Notes: generated from the letters alone by a model not told the origin. A stretch of 64,000 nucleotides of DNA from Callorhinus ursinus (GCF_003265705.1 NW_020312817.1:49853172-49917171), one strand, 5' to 3'; positions 1-13,589 are shown, counted from the stretch's first letter. Numbers and translations are program-made.

Positions 1-240
1 CTACTAAACAAAACACATCTCTGGCCCACGAGTTCCTACTTTGAGCCAACCCAGGGAAGCATCGGTTACATCCTTACTTTTTTATTTTTTTTATTTTTTT
101 TTTGGGAAAAGTAACCTATGACCACGTCACTAAGTCATGCCGTGAGAGGACTCGCTGCCTGACTGCCCGGCCTCCGCAGACTGAGCCGACCATACCGTGA
201 GCAGCTGCGCATGGCCCAGGTACTGGTAAGACAGCAGTCC

Positions 241-445
241 CTAGGGGCACCTGGTGGCTCAGTCTGCCTTCGGCTCAGGTCATGGTCCCGGGGTCCTGGG
301 ATCAAGCCCCACATTGGGCTCCCTGCTCTGTGGAGAGTCTGCTTCTCCCTCTGCCTGCCGCTCCCCCTGCATGTGTGTGCGTGCACACTCTCTCTCTCTC
401 TGACAAATAAATAAATAAAACTCTTAAACACACACACACACACAC
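241..445 (+). mobile_element. CAN-SINE (tRNA-derived carnivore SINE)
   Basis: The copy has a tRNA-like head (ggggcacctggtggctcag), a CT-rich body, an AATAAA tail and (CA)n. Perfect 13-bp target-site duplications aagacagcagtcc flank it at 228-240 and 446-458. Confidence 0.95.
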
Positions 446-1974
446 AAGACAGCAGTCCTGTCACCGGAGTTTCTGAGGCACCACTGTCAATGTCTGCTCA
501 GTGCGCAGGGCAGGCCACTGGCTCATGGCGCCCACGTGTGATGTGTTCAGAGCACGCACTTTACCAGTCCAAGTGGACATCGAGGCCACATCCTTCCGGT
601 TTCCCGAGTGGCAAACACATAAACACGACAAGCACAAGCAGACAGCTCTCTGTGGCCACACCCCCACAGGCCTATGGCTACACTCAAAAAAACCATTAGA
701 AAACCAACTAAAGTGGAACGCTCCCTACCCGTGCTATGAAGGAAGCCAGCAGGACTGAACGCACAAAATGCAAATGTGAAAGGCCCACAGAAGGGCAGGA
801 GGACACCCAACACCTGAGCATGGCAACACCAATGGCTCATAAGCCACCACAGAACCACAGACCGCCCACTCAGATTCTGTGCAGGAACTCCCTGGTCACT
901 GTACCCAACAGAAGCCCAAACCTGTCTTCCTGCAGCTCCCACTCTTGGTACTTAGTTTTGAGCCCTGAGTTTCCCCACGAGGTCTGTTCCACCGTGCCCT
1001 CAATGGGCCTTTGAATACCTGCCTTCTGCCCCCGGTCATCGGTACAGGCTGGCCCAAGCAGCATCTCCGTGGGTCATGGTTCAACCGAAAGCCCACTTTT
1101 GCTGTCCGTGGTGTTTGCTTCTGGCGTGTCTCCATTTATACTGAGCCTTAGGAATGAGACCTGGGTCACTCCCTTAACTCCCACGCTTGGTGACTTCCAT
1201 ACCCTGTACAGGCCACCTTAACACTGACAGTTACCAGTAGGCTCCCTGGGTCATCCCACTGCTTTCTTAGATCCTTCCCTCAACACGCATCTACTAGGTA
1301 CCCATGATGAGCCTCAACTCTGTCCCCAAGATCCTGGCCACTCACGCCCCCAATTTGTCAGGCATACTACTTGTAGATGAACGTACTGGTTAGGGGTTCT
1401 GGCGGTAAACAAAGACATGAACCTGGTTGGGAAGGAAACCCCAGGCTCTAGACATAAGACCAGAGGGGCCAGTGGGCAGGGAGAACCACGGGAAGCATCC
1501 TCCACCACAGGCAGCTAGATGCTGCCACTTGCCCGTAGCCATGCTACGGCATGGCTTACTTTGAGAAGGTGTTAACTAAGTGGCTCCACTGCCACTACCA
1601 AGCACCAAGAACAATCTGCCCTTCTTTGCATTTATGGGTCGCCTCTCCGTGGCGGGGGGGGGGGCAGGGAAAGGGGACACCTGTCCCTTCCCCAACTTCC
1701 AGGGAGGTAGAACTCTGTAGATGACCTCTACCACCAAAACAGATAGGGTATTTGGTGGCTGTCTAGGCAAACCAGAGAAGTCCACTGCACTAAGGGAGAT
1801 GGCTAGAAAAGAACACCACACAACTCAGCACTACCCCTCTTCAAAATTTTAAGGGGCACCTTGCACGGTGCCGAGCTCACAGCTACCTGATGACCCCGTG
1901 GCTGCTCTCGAGAACGGATTCTGCAGTGATGCTAAAGATCTCCTGGAGGACTAGAAAGGCAAGGTCAGAAAACT

Positions 1975-1994
1975 GTGTGTGTGTGTGTGTGTGT
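1975..1994. repeat. (TG)n microsatellite
   Basis: About ten uninterrupted TG units. Confidence 0.95.
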
Positions 1995-2501
1995 TGGAGG
2001 GGGGAGTGGGGGTCTCTGTCACTGCCGTTCCCCCTGCTGAGACACTCAGGCTGCCTCACAGGCAACAGCGGCTCAGAAGTCACGCAGATGCATGACTGTC
2101 CCCGACCCTGCCTGGAGGCCTAGTTCTTCTGGACAGGAGATGGAAATGCCAGTAGCACGTGCAGGGGCAGAGGAGTTAAATGGTCCACAGTGGGGCCCAG
2201 ACTTGAGTGAGAGGACATCTCTGTGCCTCCCCTCAACCACGTCTCTGAACCACGGGGAGAGTATGAACTAAGCATATGGACTAGGGCATTTCTGAGGCCA
2301 GCCCAGGATTCCAGGGGCCGGCGTTTAAACAAAACGAGGACAGATAGCTCAGGCTGGGGGAAAATGACCTTGATCGAGCACAGGTGCCAGCTCCAAGGTT
2401 CCCCTGGACAGGAAGTGTGTCTGCTTGCTCTACACACCCCTGGCCTGGCCTGTGGTGAGGGCAACGAGGCACAGCCCTAGCCACAGGGGCTCGACACTCA
2501 C

Positions 2502-2595
2502 CCACTTGGCGATGGGACAGCCGCGCGAGCTCTTGCCCTCCTTCCCAGTGTAGATGACCTTCTCGATCCGGATGGCTTTCCCCTTCTCTCCGTAC
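2502..2595 (-). CDS. TET3: TET3 coding exon, Cys-rich catalytic region (94 bp)
   Basis: The exon completes the Arg codon, then encodes [20 protein letters not shown] and [11 protein letters not shown]. This is one of the most conserved blocks of TET1/2/3, and its cysteine lies in the zinc-binding Cys-rich subdomain. The acceptor is ctccag|GTACGG and the donor is AAGTGG|GTGAGT. It starts in phase 2 and ends in phase 0. The following TET3 exon, expected to begin VIRRHTLEEK, is not found in positions 1-2501, so the rest of the catalytic double-stranded beta-helix lies below this window. Confidence 0.97.
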
Positions 2596-3299
2596 CTGGA
2601 GACGGAGACAGAAGCTACCATCAGCACAGTGGAGCCCTAGAGGAGAGCAGCTTATGGTAAGAAGGCAAGCCTCAGTGTGCTTCAGCGTGGGTTTTGTTAC
2701 CATGGGGTCGACAGAGAAGGAGAAGAGTTTAAATGTTTTGTTCTGTGCTGAGAGCCTCTGGAGACACAGTCACCACTTACGGGTTCCCAGGGCCTCTGGT
2801 CCATCTGGCCCAGCTCTGTCCCAGGGCAGAGGGGGCCGTCAAGCACAACGTCCCTGAGGATTACCTCCGAGCCTCCAGGAGGGTGCTCAAGCCAGTGGCT
2901 AAACATGGGCCTTTGTACCCAGCCCTGTTAGTTAAGTCACTCTGAGAGTTGGTGATTTGTAAATTCAATAGGCAGAAGAAGGTAAACGGGGAAAGCCTTG
3001 TTTTCTTTCCAGAATCCCCAGCGGACATCTGAGCATGAAGAGGACAGACAGCTGAGGCCGGGGGAAGGGAGCCTACCAAGCCCCAGCTGTGGCCGCGCCA
3101 CGGCCCCAGGCAGCACGCACATCCTGCACACATGCTTGCCCCGGTCTGCGCACGTGCACACGCACGCAGGGATCCCGAGGCCATCTCCTCCAGAGGTGAG
3201 GAAACCACGGCCCCGGAGCAGGCGGCCCAGCCCAAGGCCACACAACTCCACTGCCACGGGCAACGGCAACTGCAGTGCCGGCCAGCCACTTTCTGCCTA

Positions 3300-3478
3300 C
3301 AGGACTGTAGCCACGTGACTGAACTTCTCTAGGCCTCCGTTTCCTAACCTGTAAAATGGAGATAAAAAGGGCTCCCACTTCTTAGACTTGGAAAGAGAAC
3401 AAAAAAGATCGTCCCCAGGGGGTGCACAGTTTCAGGTGCTTTGAAGTTCTTGGCACGAGGGATGGGCTCACTGAATAT
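3300..3478 (+). repeat. MIR SINE fragment
   Basis: A MIR core-like stretch (cctccgtttcctaacctgta aaatggagat) is followed by a diverged 3' end. Confidence 0.75.
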
Positions 3479-3479
3479 T

Positions 3480-4020
3480 AATTCTCAACAATGTAAGCAG
3501 CCATCTGACCGAACCGTCTTATTTGTAATAGCTTTTTAGTTTCGGGCACGAAGTCCTATCATCTGCAAGCAGGGTCCGTTGTCACCTCCTCCTGTCCACT
3601 GCTCATGCCCCGTTTCAGGCTCCTGTCTCTCTGTACCAGCCAGTGCTAACAGGCACCTTTCCTTATTTCTTGTCTCCACTAACATGCTGCCGACTCTTCA
3701 TTACTGAGCGTGAAGCCATAACTTTCCTGACTTCAGGAAAGAGACAGAGACTGCCTTACTTTGAGAAGGTGTTAACTAAGGGTCTCCTGTTCTAAGGATT
3801 TTTAACCAAGAATTATTACTTTTACCAAAAGCACTTCTAGCATCAAAGGACATAGATGCCTGAATGGTTTTTTTTCCCTTTTCATCAACTGATATGGTGT
3901 GCTATTTTAACAGACTGTCTAAATCAAACTATCCTTGTATTTCTGTAATGAATCCGAGTTGGCCATGGCCTATTATTTTTAATATACTATTAAATAGAGA
4001 GCAATGTTATACCTGCTCCA
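3480..4020 (-). mobile_element. Old L1 ORF2 fragment
   Basis: Sequence such as aaactatccttgtatttctg and gagttggccatggcctatta is the reverse complement of a conserved L1 ORF2 segment. It is badly decayed, with no open frame. Confidence 0.65.
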
Positions 4021-4059
4021 GTTTACATATTCTCTACACACGCGCACACACAGTTACAC

Positions 4060-4572
4060 ATACAGGTATCCCTCACTTTTCAGAAGTTCATGTTATACCA
4101 CTTTGCTCTTACAGAACACCTACATCTGCCCCTAGTTTTTGGTAACTGGAAGAAATCCAAAGAGAATTTCTGCTTTTACAAAGAAAGGCAAAAAGCGAAA
4201 ATCGCGTTCAGCGTTTGTTTCGCAATGAGCCTTTATGGAGGCAATGCGAGGCCTGAGCACTGGGGCAAGAGTGGCCCCACTGAGCTCCTTCCCCAGGAAA
4301 TCCACTCAACATCCCAGTACCCAGTTGCCAGAGCTCTGAACTATGTCTGTGAGCATCTGTGCTTTGTCTTGATTTATTCTGTGCATCCATTAGCCAGATG
4401 TGTCTTAAGGTAACAGAGAAGACTAAGAGAGGTTATTTTGGGGGGTCCAGGAATGCCCAAACATTTTTCCATGTAAGTTAAAAGTAACTGCTTCTTCACT
4501 TTGCTGCCATTTTTGGTTTAGGAAAGTTTTCCAAGGGATGCTCTACTTCTGGATAGTGGGGGAGACCTGTAT
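4060..4572. mobile_element. Tigger/mariner-type DNA transposon fossil (about 510 bp)
   Basis: Inverted ends (ataCAGGTATCCCTCACTTT and, reversed, ataCAGGTCTCCCCCACTAT) with TA at each outer boundary indicate a Tc1/mariner-superfamily non-autonomous element. No transposase frame is present. Confidence 0.75.
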
Positions 4573-4619
4573 TCTTTATGTCATCTTGCTCCGCTTCCAG
4601 GATTCTCTACACCTCTGAA

Positions 4620-4990
4620 ATAACTGTACAAATACACCAAGACTTAGGAACAAGATAGTCATTGTTGCATCAACTTAAAAATTAGAAAAACTTGAATATC
4701 CAGTATAGGACTGGCTAAATAAAATATAATAAATTTCCATATAATGGAAAACCATGTAGCCATCAAAAAGGATTTGATATAATTATATGCACTAACATGG
4801 AAGAAATTAAGCGATGGGGGGAAGCAGCTGCAAACAGTAATCCCATTTGGTTTAAAATTTATATACATATGTGTAGCTATAAATGCTTAGAAAAAACTGA
4901 AGGGTAAGCATGTTTCTTGTGGATAATTGCTGGAGAGCTTTATTCATTCTTAGCTTTTTAAAGAAAGACTTTTATAGACAGGTTCTATTT
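4620..4990 (+). mobile_element. Old L1 3' fragment
   Basis: Sequence like aaccatgtagccatcaaaaa and tggaagaaattaagcgatgg resembles the ORF2-end/3' UTR region of ancient L1. Confidence 0.55.
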
Positions 4991-5751
4991 TTGTAATTGG
5001 GAAAGAAAACAAATTATTTTTTAAAATACTGATGTACAGTTTCTTTGAGCTCATGGAGATCTTGAGTGAAACAGAGAAAGGGTTTCTGAGAATTAGCACG
5101 TGAAAATTCTATGGCTATGTGAGTCCCTTATAGAACGTGTCTGGGGACAGGACTCTGGGGAGTTGACATGGTATGGCCTGGCTCCAGAGGAAAAGACCAG
5201 ATAGTGCCGCTTTTGTTCAGTTCCTGGAAAACTTTCAATTTCACAAACATTTATCAGGAAGTGACCCCCAAGTGCAAAGCCTGGGTAACTTGATGTGTCC
5301 TGGGGTCGCTGTGGGAAGAACAGCCCAAGGTGTCCATGCTGCTCTCATCGAAACAGACGGGATATCGTGTTCCCCACAGGAGGGTGAGCTGAGGACACTG
5401 ACGCAAGCTTTCTGACCAGTACCTTCCCCACCATCCCACCCGTGTGAGAAACACTTCCTGCACTGAACTGAATATTCAAGAGCAAATAAAAGGGCCAAGC
5501 ACTGTCTGAACAGCTAGACCTTTTTTTTTTTTTTTTTTTTAAATCAGAACTATGTCTGTGCTTAAAGACAACCAATCAACACTGGATTTGGCTCTTTTCT
5601 TCTTAAATGTCTCACTCGCTGGCCTATCCTTAAGATGATACTCTAGAACGTCTAGATGATGTTCATCACCATAGACAGATGATCTCCTAGACCCTAAGCA
5701 AAGTCTGAAGGGATAGGCTGAAACCTTATTCTGAGGGATAACTTGATCATC

Positions 5752-5942
5752 TTAGCAAGTGGTTCTCAAAGAGTGGTGCTGAGACCAGCATCATCTGGGA
5801 ACTCGGGAGGGAATGCAGACTCTCGGGTCCCATCCCAGACCTGCTGGGTCAGGAACCCTGGGGTGGGGCCAGGGATCTGAGCTTTCATGCATCCTCTGGG
5901 AGACTATGAAGCATGCTCAAGTTTGAGAACCAGTGATCTAAG
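5752..5942. mobile_element. hAT-Charlie non-autonomous element (MER5/MER20-like)
   Basis: Ends are inverted (agtggttctcaaa ... tttgagaaccagtg). The core has the typical cccatcccagacctgctggg motif. About 190 bp, near full length. Confidence 0.85.
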
Positions 5943-7674
5943 GTGGGACTTCTTTGGGGTTACCTTTATCACACAATAATGAGACTAGTTCTCCTAAACT
6001 CAGAGGCTTTGCCAGCAAGTCCTGGTTCTCTATTTTTCAAATAAACATTGAGTGAACTCCTAGACTACACAGAATCCCCTTCCAGTTGGAGGACACGGGG
6101 CTCTGCAGCACACCCTTCTCAGATATGAGTTTGAACAACTGCCTACAATTACCTATGTCAATGGGGACCTGGGTTCCCCACATGTGGAACCCATAAATAA
6201 ATTGGGAGAATATTTTAGGATTTGCTTTTGACCTCCCCCTCCTTTTTCCAAATCTTTACCAGAGAAGCTAAAAGCACCAACGTCTCCTTGATTTCAGTTC
6301 GCTTCCCCTTCCTGACTTTGGCCAACTTCTGGTGGTAGAGTGGTCCTGCAGAGAGAGGGTCAGGGGAGAGGTCTAGGGAAAGAGACAGCCTGGACCATTC
6401 ACAAACTAGACCCCCAGCCTGGTGGTGTTCACTGATCATTCATTCCTCTCCTTGTTTCACAAGAAAACTTTTTTAAAAAGAGGTCTATAAGATAAAAATA
6501 ACAGGTGATGAAATCAGAGTAAAGGGGGAAAAGATGGACATAACGTTGGTATGTAAAATGCAAGCGGTAGGGTCTTGTGTGTATTCTGAGAGATGGGCCT
6601 AGAAAATTTCATTGTATGAGAAATCCAGGAAACTAATGAAGACTCCTTTGGGTCATATCAAAAGGACTCAGAAGTGAACCTGAGGTTCCCATGGGCCAAA
6701 GATGAGAAATTACATTCCTCCTAATAGGGGTACACAAATCTGGCCCTAAGCTTACCAGCAGCTAACGAAGATGGAAACGCAATCTGTTACATAATTTACA
6801 AGGTCCTTAAGATAAAAATAAACCAGCTGCTGAGGAAAAACACAAGTATTCCTGGTCTTGACAGGAATTCTTCCCTTGGATCAGTTTCTGAAGAATCTAC
6901 AGTTGGCTGTTATTTTTAAAGCAATGAGGGGGAAAAAAAAGGACAAATCTCAACTTTATCACTATCTCCTAATCCTTGTTTCAAAACATACTCTTCTATA
7001 ACTAAAAGTTATTTAGAGGGCTGTCTAGAAATTTTGTCAAATTGTTACCAAGAAACAAACACAAACAAAAACTGTCCCAGATCAACGTGCACATTGGACT
7101 CCCCTGCAGCCCTCAACCTGCAAACAATAATATCAAGATTTCCTATAAGAAAAGAAAAAAATCACTGGCCAAAATGCTGGCTGCCCCAACCTTGGCGCTG
7201 CAACGCATATGTGTGTTGGCACATGCGGGCAGTGCATGTACAAAAACACACCCTGTCTTAAACGTTTCGTTCTCAAGGACTCGAAGGTACCCTTTCCATC
7301 AGGCTCAAATGTGCAGATCGGGTCTTTGATCAAATGCTTTTCTGATGGGCTACTTGGAATATAAATGTTTCCAGATGGTACAGGACAATTAAGAGTCATT
7401 ACAGGAGATCACAGTCCTCCATCCATCTTAGCATTTATTTATTCAGGGATGCCATTACAGTTTTTCAGTTCAAAATTACGTTCCCTGCTACATTAATGAC
7501 AGGATTCTTTTGGCTCCCCTGATCAGACAAAATATGGTTCCCAAATCTGTGGGAACTCTGAGCCACGCGGTCTTCCACACATCTCTATGTATATGTACAG
7601 GCAAACATATTTGTCTACATAATCTTTGCCTTTACTATTAAAATACTCATGCTTGTTATAAAATTTCCACCAGT

Positions 7675-7935
7675 ACATATGTGTTTGAGATAGATCCCCT
7701 GATGTGGTCCTTCCCTGTAAGCATTAAGTGCTTTCCAGACACCGACTCAGCTTCTCTTCATTACTCTCCTACAACATATGTGTACTTCTATCATCTCCAT
7801 TTTGCAGATACGAAAACTGAGTCACAAAGAAGTAGAGCAACTTACACAAGGACTCAGCAGGGAGGGGCAGGGCCAGGATTAGACCTTGAAGTCTAGCTCC
7901 AGTGTCCACATGCTCTCAATCACCAAGCTATTTTA
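7675..7935 (-). repeat. MIR SINE
   Basis: A reverse MIR core (ccattttgcagatacgaaaa ctgagtcac) with flanking homology through ggccaggattagacc. Confidence 0.85.
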
Positions 7936-8828
7936 CCCTTCGGTACACTGGAACTCGTGGCATTTAATATCTGCTGTGGACACATATGCAGATTTTAAAG
8001 TCTCCATACAAACTGCTTAAAAAAACAAAACAGGGCCATTAAGGAAAAACCCTGTAGTCCTGAGTTTGAATTCTAAGTGTCAATGTAACCTCCGATGTAT
8101 TTGATCACTAATCAATAACCAAAAATAAAAACCCGACCCATACATCTTAGCTCTTTCTACTGAAATGGCCTAGAAGCCACGGGCACAACTAGTACCAGAA
8201 TTTTTCTAAATACTTCTTCCTCCAATAGAAGGGACCTGGACTTCTTGGGTAAATGCAGAATGCGCGCCCCGAGCATAATGCCGTATGAGGAATCGAGAAA
8301 GCTATCAAAGACTCCTGGGACAGCGTCAGAACGACTCAGGACACAACCTGAACAGACACCCACTGGCCAACGAGGAGATAGTCTATTCCTCCTAGCGGAG
8401 ACACAAAATACCACCTATGAAGTCATTTTGAAAAAAAGAAAGAAAAAAAATTGTCTGATTCCCATGACGTCTTTAGCTCTAGCTGCGAATTTATAGGCCA
8501 TAGCGAGGGCAGAAGGACACAGTGAACAATACTGTAGAAAAGCCAGCAGCAAAATTCAGACCTCGGGAAACACTATGGGACATAGAGTCATTTCACCACA
8601 TTTCATCAATAAAAAATAATTCAAGAGAGAGAGAAGAGCAGGGAAGGGGAAGACAGAGAGAGCAGACCTATGGAGAGAGAGAAACCCGTAGTCAACCTTC
8701 CACAGTCTGGGTATCATGACCTCCTTCCTGTACATCATCCGGTACGAGGCAATGACAATGAGAGGCGCTTCAAGGCCATGCTCTCTTAACAACTGCCCAC
8801 CTCTGCTTGGACACCTGGGCGTCACTCA

Positions 8829-8942
<114 letters not shown>

Positions 8943-8989
8943 TTATTTGGAGGCATCGGTTCATCAACATCAATTTAGAAAGGCAAACC

Positions 8990-9790
8990 ACCAATAGGAA
9001 CATTAATGGGCACGTTACCAAACAGGAAATTCAAATGGCTAATAAACATGAGAAAATGTGTTCAACTCCTTCAGGAATCAGGAAATGCAAATTAAAATCA
9101 CAGTGCAACACCATGGCACATTGGGCAGACTGGCAAAAACTGAAGAATCTGTTAAAATCAAGTGTTGTCAAGATTGCAGTAGAACCACTTTAGAATTCAG
9201 TTTACCACTGTACGCGTTCTAGACCGGGGTAGGCAAACCACTCTACTCCTAGGGATATACACAAAAGAATAAAAAATAACGACTCACGCAGATACTTGTA
9301 GGCCAATTTCACAGCAGCATTATTCACAAGAACCAAAGGGTGAAAACAACACAAATGTCCATCAACAGATGGACAAAATGTGGGGTAGCCACACAATGGA
9401 CTATTACCCAACCATAAAAAGGAATGAGGTTCTGACACCTGCTACAATGTGGATGAGCCTGGAAAAAATGATACTGGGTGAAAGGAGCCAGACACAAAAG
9501 AACAACCACTACATGATTCCATTTAGATGAGATGCCTAGAACAGGCAAATTCCTAGAGATAAAAATTAAACTAGAAGGTACCAGGGCTAGCAGGAGCAGA
9601 GAAAGGGGACTTACTGGGTACTGCCCTTCCGCGGGGTGGGGCTGGGGGGATGAAAACGTTTTGGAAATAGGTAGTGGGGACTGGTTGCATGATGTTGTGA
9701 GTATAGTTAATGCCACTAAATTGTACATTTAAAAATGGTGAAAATGGCAAATGTTATGTTATATATATTTTACCGCAACTTAAACAAAAC
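8990..9790 (+). mobile_element. Old L1 3' end
   Basis: ORF2-end sequence (ggaaatgcaaattaaaatca, ggactattacccaaccataa aaagg) runs into a 3' UTR (ggttgcatgatgttgtgagt, aaattgtacatttaaaa). It is a mammalian L1M-type remnant with stops throughout. Confidence 0.88.
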
Positions 9791-9795
9791 AAAAG

Positions 9796-10110
9796 GGAGG
9801 GAAGTACTGACATGCGGTACAATGCGGATGAACCTCAAAACCAGGATGCGTGAAAGGAGCCAGACACAAACCATTGCATACTGTGCGGTCCCACTCGCGG
9901 GAAATATCCAGAATGGTGAGAACGCAGACTGACAGCTGCCCGAGGCTGGGTAACTGCTGAGCGAGTACGGGGTTTTGTTCTGGGGTGAAGAGCACGTTTT
10001 GGAACCGGACAGAGGTGGTGGTTGTGTACTGTAAATGTACTAAATGCCACCACTCAAGTGCTTACTTTCCAATGGTTAATTTCATGTTATAGGACGTTTG
10101 CTGCATTTTT
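9796..10110 (+). mobile_element. Second L1 3'-end copy in tandem
   Basis: The same 3' region as the preceding element is repeated in diverged form (gaaaggagccagacacaaac, cacgttttggaaccggacag). It is probably a separate insertion next to the first copy. Confidence 0.75.
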
Positions 10111-10139
10111 TTTTTTTTTTACAAAAGGAACAGATTATT

Positions 10140-12335
10140 GATGTACACAACCTGGATGAATTTTAAATGAATTTTTCTCAGGGAAAGAAAGGAGATCCAA
10201 ATGACTATGTAATAGTATGTAATAGTAGCTCTGGAAAACAATTTTGACTGGCTACTATATAAGGCTGAAAACAGAAAGAACTTCACACGAATACTGTAGT
10301 GGAGCTTGTTTTATGTCTAAAGAAATGTGACAACTAAGTGCAGTGTGGTATCCTGCAATGGTCCTAGAACAGAAAAAGGACATTAGTGGAAACACTGATG
10401 AATTCCAAAGTCTGCAGTTCACAGTATTGTACCAACATTAATGTCTGATTTTTTTAAATGCACCGTAACCATGTAAGATGTTTACATTAGGGGCAGCTTG
10501 ATAAAGGGTATACAAAACTCTCTGTTCCAATTTTGCAACTCTTCTATAAATGTAAAATCATCTCAACATTAAAAGCTTTAAAAAAATAAAGAACTAGGCA
10601 GCAGGCCCTACTTTGCCAGTTCTGTCCTAGAAGAAATCTTTGTTACATGCATCAAAACACATGTTCAAAGATTTTCATAGTAACCTTGTTTTCAATGGTC
10701 AAAACTGGAAACCTATAACCCAGCAACAGTGGGATGGATATAGTGCAGCACAGTCGTATGATAGGATCTATCTAGCAGCGAGAACTGACAACTTTCCACA
10801 ACACGGCTGAACACAAATCATAGTAAAGGAAAGAAGCATAGCAAAAAACAAATACAATAAGGTCACATTTAAGTAATATTAAAAAAAAATAGGCTCCACT
10901 AAACTATACTGTTTAAAGATACATGCAGAGGTGGTAAAAATTACTAGGTTGAAATATGAAATTGCAGACATTCGATGGCTTTTTACCTACAAACAATGGT
11001 GATTTTGTATGGTCCAATCTTATGATAAAGAAAAACAAGAAAATCATTGTCACAAGTCAAGAGAGGGGTTGCCTCTGGGGGATGGAAGAGGAATGTGAAT
11101 GCGACGGGTGCACAGGGGACTTCTGAAGAGCTGGAAATGGCCTATTTCTTGATCTACGTTGTGGTTACCCAGGCATTCATTTTATAAATTTTCATTGAGT
11201 TGTATGTGAATGTTTTGTGTACTTTCCCATATATATATACATATATATATACACATATATATATATGTCACAATTCTTTAAATGTAAAAACACTGTCATA
11301 CCTCTTTTATGCAGAACATTATGCTCAGCTTTATGGGGGTGAATTCAAGATAGGATAATATCTGATTGCTGCCTTTTAAAAGTTTATGGTCTACCTGGGT
11401 AGATAAGATCCACACATAAGAAGATACCTAATGGCATTTCAAATCAATGGGGAAAGATTAATTTTTCAGTGCATGGGGTTGAGACAACGGGGGAAAAGTC
11501 TGATCCATACTTAATACTTTACCCCCAAATGTATTCCGAAGAGTTGGAAGATTTAAATACAGAAAAACTTAAACTATATAAGTTCTGAGAGAAAAAAAAG
11601 GGAGAGTTTCAAAAATCATAAAAAAGGGAAATCTTCTCTAAGTATAACATGAAATTCTAAAGTTCCCCCCACATACATACAAATCCTGACAAATTTAACT
11701 AAAAAAATATTTATAGTAATAACTATCAAAAGACAACATACTGGGGAGAAATATCTGGAATTCACGCCAGACAAGAGGCTAATTTCCTTAAAATATCAAG
11801 AGCTCCTACAGCTAAATAAGGTCAATAATTCAAGAGAAAAATTTAAAAAGGATAAAAAGGACAATGCAAATGGCTCAAACATCTGGAAAGCTACAATAAG
11901 GGACCAGTTTTCCCTTTCAGAGGAGTCACCATCAATGTCCTGTGTTGGTGAGGGTATAGGAAAACAGGCAGAATGGAAAGTAATTTAGCAATATGTTAAA
12001 ATTACAAATGCACATGAGTCCATTTGACTCAGCAATTTCAAAGAATTTCAAATCTTCTAAGAATTCATTTCTGGAAATTTGGATATGTGAAAATGATATG
12101 TATATACAAGAATACTCACTGCATCATTTGTAATGGCAAAATATCAGAAACCTCAATGTCCATCATGATACATTATGTATTCTAAGGACACTATGGCACA
12201 TCCATATAATGAAATGCTAAGCAGTATCGAAGGGAATTAGGCAGCTCCAGATTTACTGACAAAAAATGACCTCCAAGATACCTTAAGTGGGGGAACAAAA
12301 GCAAATTTCAATACTGCACGTATAATACACTGTAG
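10140..12335 (+). mobile_element. Cluster of old L1 fragments
   Basis: Several diverged L1M 3' pieces occur, for example ttgcaactcttctataaatg near 10540, gtaatggcaaaatatcagaa near 12130, and ORF2-like sequence around 11740-12000. Boundaries are uncertain. A (TA)-rich palindrome lies at 11229-11268. Confidence 0.65.
11229..11268. repeat. (TA)/(ATAC) self-complementary simple repeat
   Basis: AT-alternating sequence with interspersed AC; it could extrude a hairpin. Confidence 0.9.
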
Positions 12336-12502
12336 TCCGTGTACACATGCAATCACACATATGTTAGTGTACATACGTCACACACACACACTACAGGCGA
12401 GGAAAACGGTGTTTGGGCCACTACCGACACTAAGAGTAAGTGTAAGAGCAAGTTTGTGAAAATGAGTTCAGTTGTGTTCCTGGCTTTAAAAACAAACAAG
12501 AA

Positions 12503-12735
12503 GGGGCGCCTGTGTGGCTCAGTTGCTTAAGCATCCGGCTCTTGATTTTGGCTCAGGTCACGTCCTCAGGGTCGTGAGATCGAGCCCCGTGTTTGGCTCC
12601 ACATGGGGTGTGGAACCTGCTTAAGATTCTCCCTCTCCCTCTCCCTCTGTAGCCCTCCCATTTCTCTCAAAATAAGATAAAATAAAATTAAAATTAAATA
12701 AATAAAATAAAATAAAATAAAATAAATAAAACAAG
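12503..12735 (+). mobile_element. CAN-SINE
   Basis: The head is ggggcgcctgtgtggctcag with a tRNA-like body. It has a long (AAATAAAATA)n tail. Imperfect duplication of an aaacaagaa-type sequence flanks it. Confidence 0.92.
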
Positions 12736-13249
12736 AAAAGGTCTGCAGAGCTTTCAGGCCACTATGAAGCTGCGGAGGTCCCGGCCAGGCTGAGGATGTT
12801 GATCTCACTGAACTCCCAGCCCTCTGACATTTCCCTGAAGCCCCGCAATGAAAGGTCTGCAATGGTGTACTGCAGTTCAGCCGATGAATTGACGGGGCGC
12901 GCCTGCCTCTTCCGGCTTCTGCTCCTGGAGGCTCTGCATCCCCCACTAATGTGCTGGGTCAGGCTCTTGACTGAATTACGGGCATGATCTCACTGATCTC
13001 AACCCTCCTCGGTTATCCTACACAATTCCACCAGTTTATACACCCCCCCCCCAAAATCTGATCACCCCACTTTGCACTGATGACCCCACGTCAGACAAGA
13101 GAAAGAACCCAAATTCCGGAGCAGAGTCCACAAGGCCCCTGTGGAGCCACCCCTGCACATGTCCCAGCCCCGTATGCGGCAGTGGCCAGGACAGCTCCTG
13201 TCACACAACTGGGCAAGCCCTCCGTGACTTCAAACGGGCCTCCTCACTG

Positions 13250-13400
13250 ACAACAATGCTTTCCCTCACTCATCTCTTTGGAAAAGCTCCTCTCTTAAGG
13301 TCTAGTTTAAATGGCACCTCTTCTCTGAAACGCCAGTGCACTTCTCAGGTCCACTTTCCCTGTGGATCCCCAGAGCACCTTGCAGACAACAGAAACATCA
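13250..13400 (+). mobile_element. L2 LINE fragment
   Basis: An L2-like stretch (gtctagtttaaatggcacct cttctctgaaacgcc) from the 3' region. Confidence 0.55.
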
Positions 13401-13589
13401 AGGCATGGATCACAGCAGGCTTTTATTGTTAGCATGGCACAGCAGAAAGAACAAGGAGTTTGCAGAGCCCTGGGGAACTGCGATGAGTTACCTTCCCAGC
13501 CTCCGGGCCTCCTGCCTTCCTGTGCAAACTACACACAGGGCTCCGTGCAGTCCTTGGCGCATCATACGAACTCAGTAGGCAGCTGCTGT

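Larger units (their letters stand above)
1..2501 (-). other. TET3 intron, 5' part of the intron after the 94-bp exon
   Basis: The stretch holds one CAN-SINE (241-445), a (TG)n tract at about 1975-1994 and a G run at 1654-1664. The rest looks unique; I see no exon or recognisable gene. Confidence 0.7.

Noticed and set aside
1..2501. Search for the next TET3 exon (VIRRHTLEEK...)
   Set aside because: No matching minus-strand segment was found, so the exon lies below the window.
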